Assembly: GCA_020633235.1 (NCBI GenBank) | Contig: JACKEA010000001.1 | Location: forward strand, 310,001-374,000 | DNA: 64,000 nucleotides | Source of the DNA: Polyangiaceae bacterium | GTDB lineage: Bacteria > Myxococcota_A > Polyangia > Polyangiales > Polyangiaceae | Direction of reading: 5' to 3' | In this document: positions 58,996 through 64,000 of the stretch, piece after piece | Position numbering within the stretch: position 1 is the first letter of the stretch | Layout: every line of letters begins with the position of its first letter | Made by a program: the position numbers and the translations under genes | Notes under the pieces: model-generated | What the model saw: the letters and a program-made list of their open reading frames with translations, nothing else | What the model was told of the DNA's origin: nothing | Databases searched by the model: none

Positions 58996-59919
58996 ATGAA
59001 GCGATTCGGCTGGGCGCTGGCGGTGATGCTCCTCTCGGCGAGCGCAGGAGCGGCAGGGCGTGATCCAGCCGCCGCCGAAGCACTGTTTCGCCAGGGGCGG
59101 GAAGCGGTGACGACCGGCGACTACAAGCTCGCCTGCGAGAAGTTCCACGAGAGCAATCGCCTGGACCCCGCCGCCGGCACCGTGCTCAACATCGCGGACT
59201 GCGAAGAGAAGCTCGGCCACCTGGCCACCGCGTGGACGTTGTTCCGTCAGGTAGCGGAGCAGCTCCCGCCCACGGACGAACGTCAGGGTATCGCCAAGGG
59301 ACGCGCTGCGGCCTTGGAACCGCGCTTGCCGAAGCTCAGCTTGCGGCTATCACCGGACGCGCCCGCCGGCGCCAAGGTGTACCGCGACGGTGTGGTGCTC
59401 GGCGCTGCCTCGCTCGACACGCTGCTACCGGTGGATCCGGGCAAGCACGTGCTCGCGGTGGAGGCCCCGGGCCACGCGCGGCGTGAGCTCACCGTCACCA
59501 TGGCGGAGGGCGAGAAGAAGCGCGTTGCCCTGGATGCGGGTGCGGTCACCGACGAGGAAGCGGCAACGCCGGGTGTCGGGGTGAGCAGCGCGGGATCCGG
59601 CAAGAAGACCTTCGGCTACGTGCTCGGCGGTTTGGGCATTGCCGGCGTGGGCGTGGGTGCCGTCACGGGCATCATGACGCTGGGAAAGAAGTCCACCGTG
59701 GACGACAACTGCGACGCGCAGAAGCGTTGCAACGCGGAAGGCGCGGATGCCGCGGACGCGGGGCGAACCCTGGGCACCATCAGCGGCGTGAGCTTCATCG
59801 TGGGCAGCGTGGCGCTGGCCACCGGCGCCTACCTGGTGCTCTCCAGCGACGAGAAAGAGCGCCCCACCACCGCGTTGATTCCAGGAGCCGGCAGCGTTTC
59901 CGTGCTGCATCGGTTCTAG
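58996..59919 (+). CDS. TPR/PEGA domain membrane protein
   Basis: 307 residues. Signal peptide MKRFGWALAVMLLSASAGAAG, a TPR-like helical part (AEALFRQGREAVTTGDYKLACEKFHESNRLDPAAG), PEGA-type beta domain (about 110-175, GAKVYRDGVVLGAASLDTLLPVDPGKHVLAVEAPGHA), then two membrane helices (FGYVLGGLGIAGVGVGAVTG; VSFIVGSVALATGAYLVL). This combination is typical of proteins encoded beside myxobacterial kinases. Likely envelope-bound partner or substrate of the kinase. Confidence 0.85.
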   Translation: MKRFGWALAVMLLSASAGAAGRDPAAAEALFRQGREAVTTGDYKLACEKFHESNRLDPAAGTVLNIADCEEKLGHLATAWTLFRQVAEQLPPTDERQGIAKGRAAALEPRLPKLSLRLSPDAPAGAKVYRDGVVLGAASLDTLLPVDPGKHVLAVEAPGHARRELTVTMAEGEKKRVALDAGAVTDEEAATPGVGVSSAGSGKKTFGYVLGGLGIAGVGVGAVTGIMTLGKKSTVDDNCDAQKRCNAEGADAADAGRTLGTISGVSFIVGSVALATGAYLVLSSDEKERPTTALIPGAGSVSVLHRF

Positions 59920-60003
59920 AGCGTATCTCGCAGCCTCGAGGGTCGTGATTTCGAGGCGAGCGGTGCCAGCTGCGAGGCGGCGCGAGGAAGGAATACTCGG
60001 CGC

Positions 60004-60008
60004 TCTAA
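60004..60008. repeat. TTAGA direct repeat, right of HNH element copy 2
   Basis: TCTAA on this strand; the same bases occur at 61665-61669 on the other side of the element. Confidence 0.75.
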
Positions 60009-60093
60009 CCCCAGTGCTCACCTGAGTCGGTCCTCTCTCACAAGCTGCGGCCCGGCGTCCGTTCGGCGCGGAATCAGCCCGCGCGCATCGCGC

Positions 60094-61284
60094 TTACCGC
60101 GGAACGAGCAACGCCAGTGCACGACGGAGCAGCTCTTCCAGCGAGAGGCTGCGGGCTTCTCCAGCGAGCTTCTCCGTTACCTTCTTGGCTTCCGCCTTCT
60201 TGAAGCCCTGTGTCGTCAGCGCCAAGAGGAGCTTGTCTTGCTTCTCCCGCGCCTCGGTGTCCTCGGCGTCGGTAGTGTCCCCGGTGTCCCCGGTGTCTGA
60301 ACGCCTTCGCTGACGAAGGCGAATCTTCTCTTCAACGTACTCGCGGCCGAAGGTCTTCTTGGCCGCATTCAAATTGTGGCTCCTGCAGTACACCCGACCA
60401 TTGGAGGCGCCATCGCTACCACCGATGCCGGTGGCTTCGATGTGGTCGTACTGCAGAAACGCCCTTGCCGTGCAGCGCACGCCGGACTCCGACACGAAGC
60501 AGCACTGGGCACCGTCGCGCTCGTACACCTCGCGCCGGGCTGCACGGCCGGGCTCGCCCGGCTTCGTTCCGCGGGAGCGGCGCGGCTTGTCCGTCTTGCC
60601 CCAGCGCTTCTTCTCCAGCTCGCGAATCAGCGCGTCGAGCGCCCGTTCGACCACTACCTCCAGCTCCCGGCTCACGTGGCTCATCAGATTCTGGGAGTGC
60701 TCGAGCTTCGCTTTCAGGCTCTCTCCGGCACTGAAATGCACCTCGAAGCGCCCTTCCGAAAGCGGTTCCACGCCGGGCGCTGGACCCTTTCCGCCAGTGC
60801 GCAGCGGCTTCACCTGGTCCGGGACGTCCGGCTTCGGGAACCAGCGCGCGAGCACGACGCGAATCCCGGCGCCCGTCTTGCCGGCGACTTCTTCCAGCAG
60901 CGCCGCGTGGTTCTCCTCCGTGAGCCGCGGAGCCAACAGAGAAAGCCCGGAAAGGTGCAGATCTCCGCTTGCGAGCAGCGAAAGCACCACCGGAAACGAG
61001 AGCGCCGCCCGCGCCCCGGCGATGCTCCGATACGCCGTGCCCTCGCTCATCCCCAGGCCGCGCACGCAGAAGTCGTACATGGAGGAGTAGCCCTGGTCGT
61101 ACACGAGCTCACGTCGGTCGATTTCGGCGAGGTGCGCGACCAAGTGCGCGGTCGCTTTGCGCCGACCGGCGTTGGCAACGACCGCGCTGGACCAGAGATC
61201 GCGATTGGAGAGGTCTTGAAGTGCGGAGAGCGCAGTGCGCTCGGTGGCAGACAGTTCTACGGAAATGGCTTTGGATGATGACAT
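60094..61284 (-). CDS. HNH endonuclease, DUF222-like
   Basis: 396 residues. N-terminal helical region (about 5-150, SSMYDFCVRGLGMSEGTAYRSIAGARAAL, a DUF222/13E12-like domain) and a C-terminal HNH nuclease with YDHIEATG (Asp280-His281), Asn295 and SHN (His303), plus Cys261/262, Cys271 and Cys300 that could hold zinc. Basic linker (RGTKPGEPGRAARREVYERDG) precedes the nuclease. Probably cuts one or both DNA strands and drives movement of the element; target unknown. ATG lies after a hairpin and a GGGGG stretch. This is the intact relative of the broken gene in copy 1. Confidence 0.88.
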   Translation of the reverse strand: MSSSKAISVELSATERTALSALQDLSNRDLWSSAVVANAGRRKATAHLVAHLAEIDRRELVYDQGYSSMYDFCVRGLGMSEGTAYRSIAGARAALSFPVVLSLLASGDLHLSGLSLLAPRLTEENHAALLEEVAGKTGAGIRVVLARWFPKPDVPDQVKPLRTGGKGPAPGVEPLSEGRFEVHFSAGESLKAKLEHSQNLMSHVSRELEVVVERALDALIRELEKKRWGKTDKPRRSRGTKPGEPGRAARREVYERDGAQCCFVSESGVRCTARAFLQYDHIEATGIGGSDGASNGRVYCRSHNLNAAKKTFGREYVEEKIRLRQRRRSDTGDTGDTTDAEDTEAREKQDKLLLALTTQGFKKAEAKKVTEKLAGEARSLSLEELLRRALALLVPR

Positions 61285-61334
61285 GACAAACCCCCGTGGT
61301 TTCCCCTGGCATACCATGGGAAATTTCGCGTTCT

Positions 61335-61634
61335 TCAGCGCCCCCTCGAGGCGCTTTCGAGCACGCGGGCACTTCGAAGATCGATTTCGTTTCGAACGCG
61401 CGCCCAGTGGGCACACGTGCGCTGCGCGGACGCTGTGCGAACGAGAGCGACGAAATGAGAGCGCGGAGCGGCCGCAAGCTCGTCAACTGAAATCGTCTTC
61501 GCGGTGTCGAATTCTGTCGTCCGTTCGCACTCGTCTCGGATCGCCATCGTTGCAGACATTCCGGCCGCTTGGTCCGCCCTCGAACGACGCGCGGCAGCGG
61601 CGGCACCTGTCCGTCGCTCTCGCCGGAGTGGCAC
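61335..61634 (-). other. Open frame in the element leader, coding doubtful
   Basis: The leader of copy 2 has a 99-codon frame ending RVRNEIDLRSARVLESASRGR just before the HNH gene. Copy 1 keeps the same frame over the last 70 codons (RVRNEIDLRSVRALESAARGR), with no indels. But changes fall on all codon positions equally, and copy 1 has no matching ATG. So it may be a small protein, or merely a conserved non-coding leader or RNA. Confidence 0.3.
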
Positions 61635-61665
61635 CGATGGTGGTCAACCCAGGTGAACAGTGGGT

Positions 61666-63423
<1,758 letters not shown>

Positions 63424-63491
63424 GTTCAGGTCTACTTGGCGAAAGGGCGAAGTATCAGCAAGCTTGATTTCCCTCGTGGTAGGAAAGAGGC

Positions 63492-64000
63492 ATGGCTGAT
63501 CACACGGTGGTGTTGATTCCGGGGGACGGCATCGGCCCGGAGGTGGCGGCGGCGGTGAAGCGCGTTTTGGAGGCGGCCCAGGCGCCGGTGACCTTCGTGA
63601 CGCGCTACGCGGGGGAAGCGGCGCTCGAGCGTGGCGGAGAAGACGTGCTGCCGGAAGACACGGTGAGCACCATTCGCGAGCATCACGTGGCGCTCAAGGG
63701 CCCGTGCACCACGCCGGTGGGGCGAGGGTACTCCAGCGTGAACGTCGCGCTGCGTCGTAGGCTCAACCTGTACGCGGCCGTTCGCCCGTTTCGCAGCATT
63801 GGTGGAGTGAAGACCCGCTACGACAACGTGGATCTGATCGTGATCCGGGAGAACACCGAGGGGCTCTACAGCGGTATCGAGAATCAGATTACGGACGGCG
63901 TGGTGGTGAGCATGAAGGTCGCCACCCGCGTGGCCTGCCAGCGCATCTCCCGCTGGGCCTTCCGTTACGCCACGCACCGCCGGCGTCAGAAGATCACGGT
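63492..64000 (+). CDS. Isocitrate/isopropylmalate dehydrogenase family, N-terminal part
   Basis: 169 residues to the window end, no stop. MADHTVVLIPGDGIGPEVAAAV, LKGPCTTPVGRG, RRLNLYAAVRPFRSI and VIRENTEGLYSGIE match NAD-dependent isocitrate dehydrogenase best (substrate-binding S/R.NVALRR, ENTEGLYSG); isopropylmalate dehydrogenase has a different pattern at the substrate loop. Should turn isocitrate to 2-oxoglutarate. Divergent from the ABC exporter. Confidence 0.85.
   Translation, partial: MADHTVVLIPGDGIGPEVAAAVKRVLEAAQAPVTFVTRYAGEAALERGGEDVLPEDTVSTIREHHVALKGPCTTPVGRGYSSVNVALRRRLNLYAAVRPFRSIGGVKTRYDNVDLIVIRENTEGLYSGIENQITDGVVVSMKVATRVACQRISRWAFRYATHRRRQKIT

Larger units (their letters stand above)
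60009..61664 (-). mobile_element. HNH-endonuclease element, copy 2 (intact)
   Basis: About 1.66 kb, reverse orientation. In HNH-gene direction: left end CCCACTGTTCACCTGGGTTG, about 380 bp leader, intact HNH gene, about 85 bp, right end CACTGGGG. Same ends, order and TTAGA flanks as copy 1. It lies right at the stop codon of the ABC exporter: the TAG of the exporter is part of the duplicated TTAGA, and removing the element would leave ...GAAGTCGATTAG so the exporter is not damaged. Non-coding parts differ more between copies than the coding part. Confidence 0.82.

Noticed and set aside
60009..61664. Group I/II intron or IscB/HEARO (OMEGA) unit
   Set aside because: In copy 1 the HNH gene lies opposite to the split host gene, so splicing could not repair it; the protein lacks RuvC/IscB parts and has a DUF222-like N-terminus.

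Overview
High-GC DNA with dense genes, small intergenic gaps, many lipoproteins carrying Gly/Ala/Ser/Thr-rich linkers, a Ser/Thr kinase, a MYXO-CTERM-like tail, AgmX-like and DUF2330 proteins and a GspE N-terminal-domain protein. Together these suggest a myxobacterium, most like the Polyangiales/Sorangium side of Myxococcota. This is an inference from gene content; no rRNA or tRNA gene was seen in the window.

Layout. 1-11.5 kb: end of a secretion/motility-type gene, the MgtE magnesium transporter, enoyl-CoA hydratase, lipoproteins, a membrane permease, a PLP decarboxylase-family enzyme, a TetR gene with a clear operator, a DOPA-type dioxygenase, and a divergent DJ-1/GlxA pair. 11.5-22 kb: hybrid histidine kinase, beta-helix surface protein, AgmX-like/DUF2330 pair, an ArsR-rhodanese / thioredoxin-glutaredoxin / GroES-like operon, M23 lipoprotein, aldo/keto reductase. 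22-34 kb: intradiol dioxygenase, an ECF sigma operon with a Spy-like protein, OxyR facing a decayed cytochrome-like gene, PhoD phosphatase, and an SDR/LysR pair with an operator. 34-38 kb: an ECF sigma factor (DUF6596 type) with YCII and DHFR-like proteins, and an FAD monooxygenase. 38-50 kb: a mobile element inserted in a SnoaL-like gene, ComM, RecA, a RHH/PIN toxin-antitoxin pair, and lipoproteins. 50-64 kb: more lipoproteins, pirin, an FGE-type protein, a Ser/Thr kinase with a TPR/PEGA partner, a second copy of the mobile element, an ABC exporter and the start of an isocitrate/isopropylmalate dehydrogenase.

Two things are not ordinary. First, two about 1.7-1.8 kb copies of an HNH-endonuclease element, bounded by imperfect inverted repeats and flanked by TTAGA on both sides. 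One copy splits a SnoaL-like gene; removing the element plus one TTAGA restores that gene in frame, so this is a true insertion with a target duplication. The same copy's own HNH gene is broken by a hairpin-rich 162-bp segment. Second, at least 17 intergenic copies of a roughly 20-bp GC-rich motif (core GTYGGTCCGCCGCGGAAC), usually just after a stop codon and in the same direction as the gene that ended, sometimes paired into a hairpin.

Regulatory palindromes are unusually easy to see here: operators for TetR, ArsR, LysR and RHH proteins, and a repeat cluster in front of an AAA ATPase gene.
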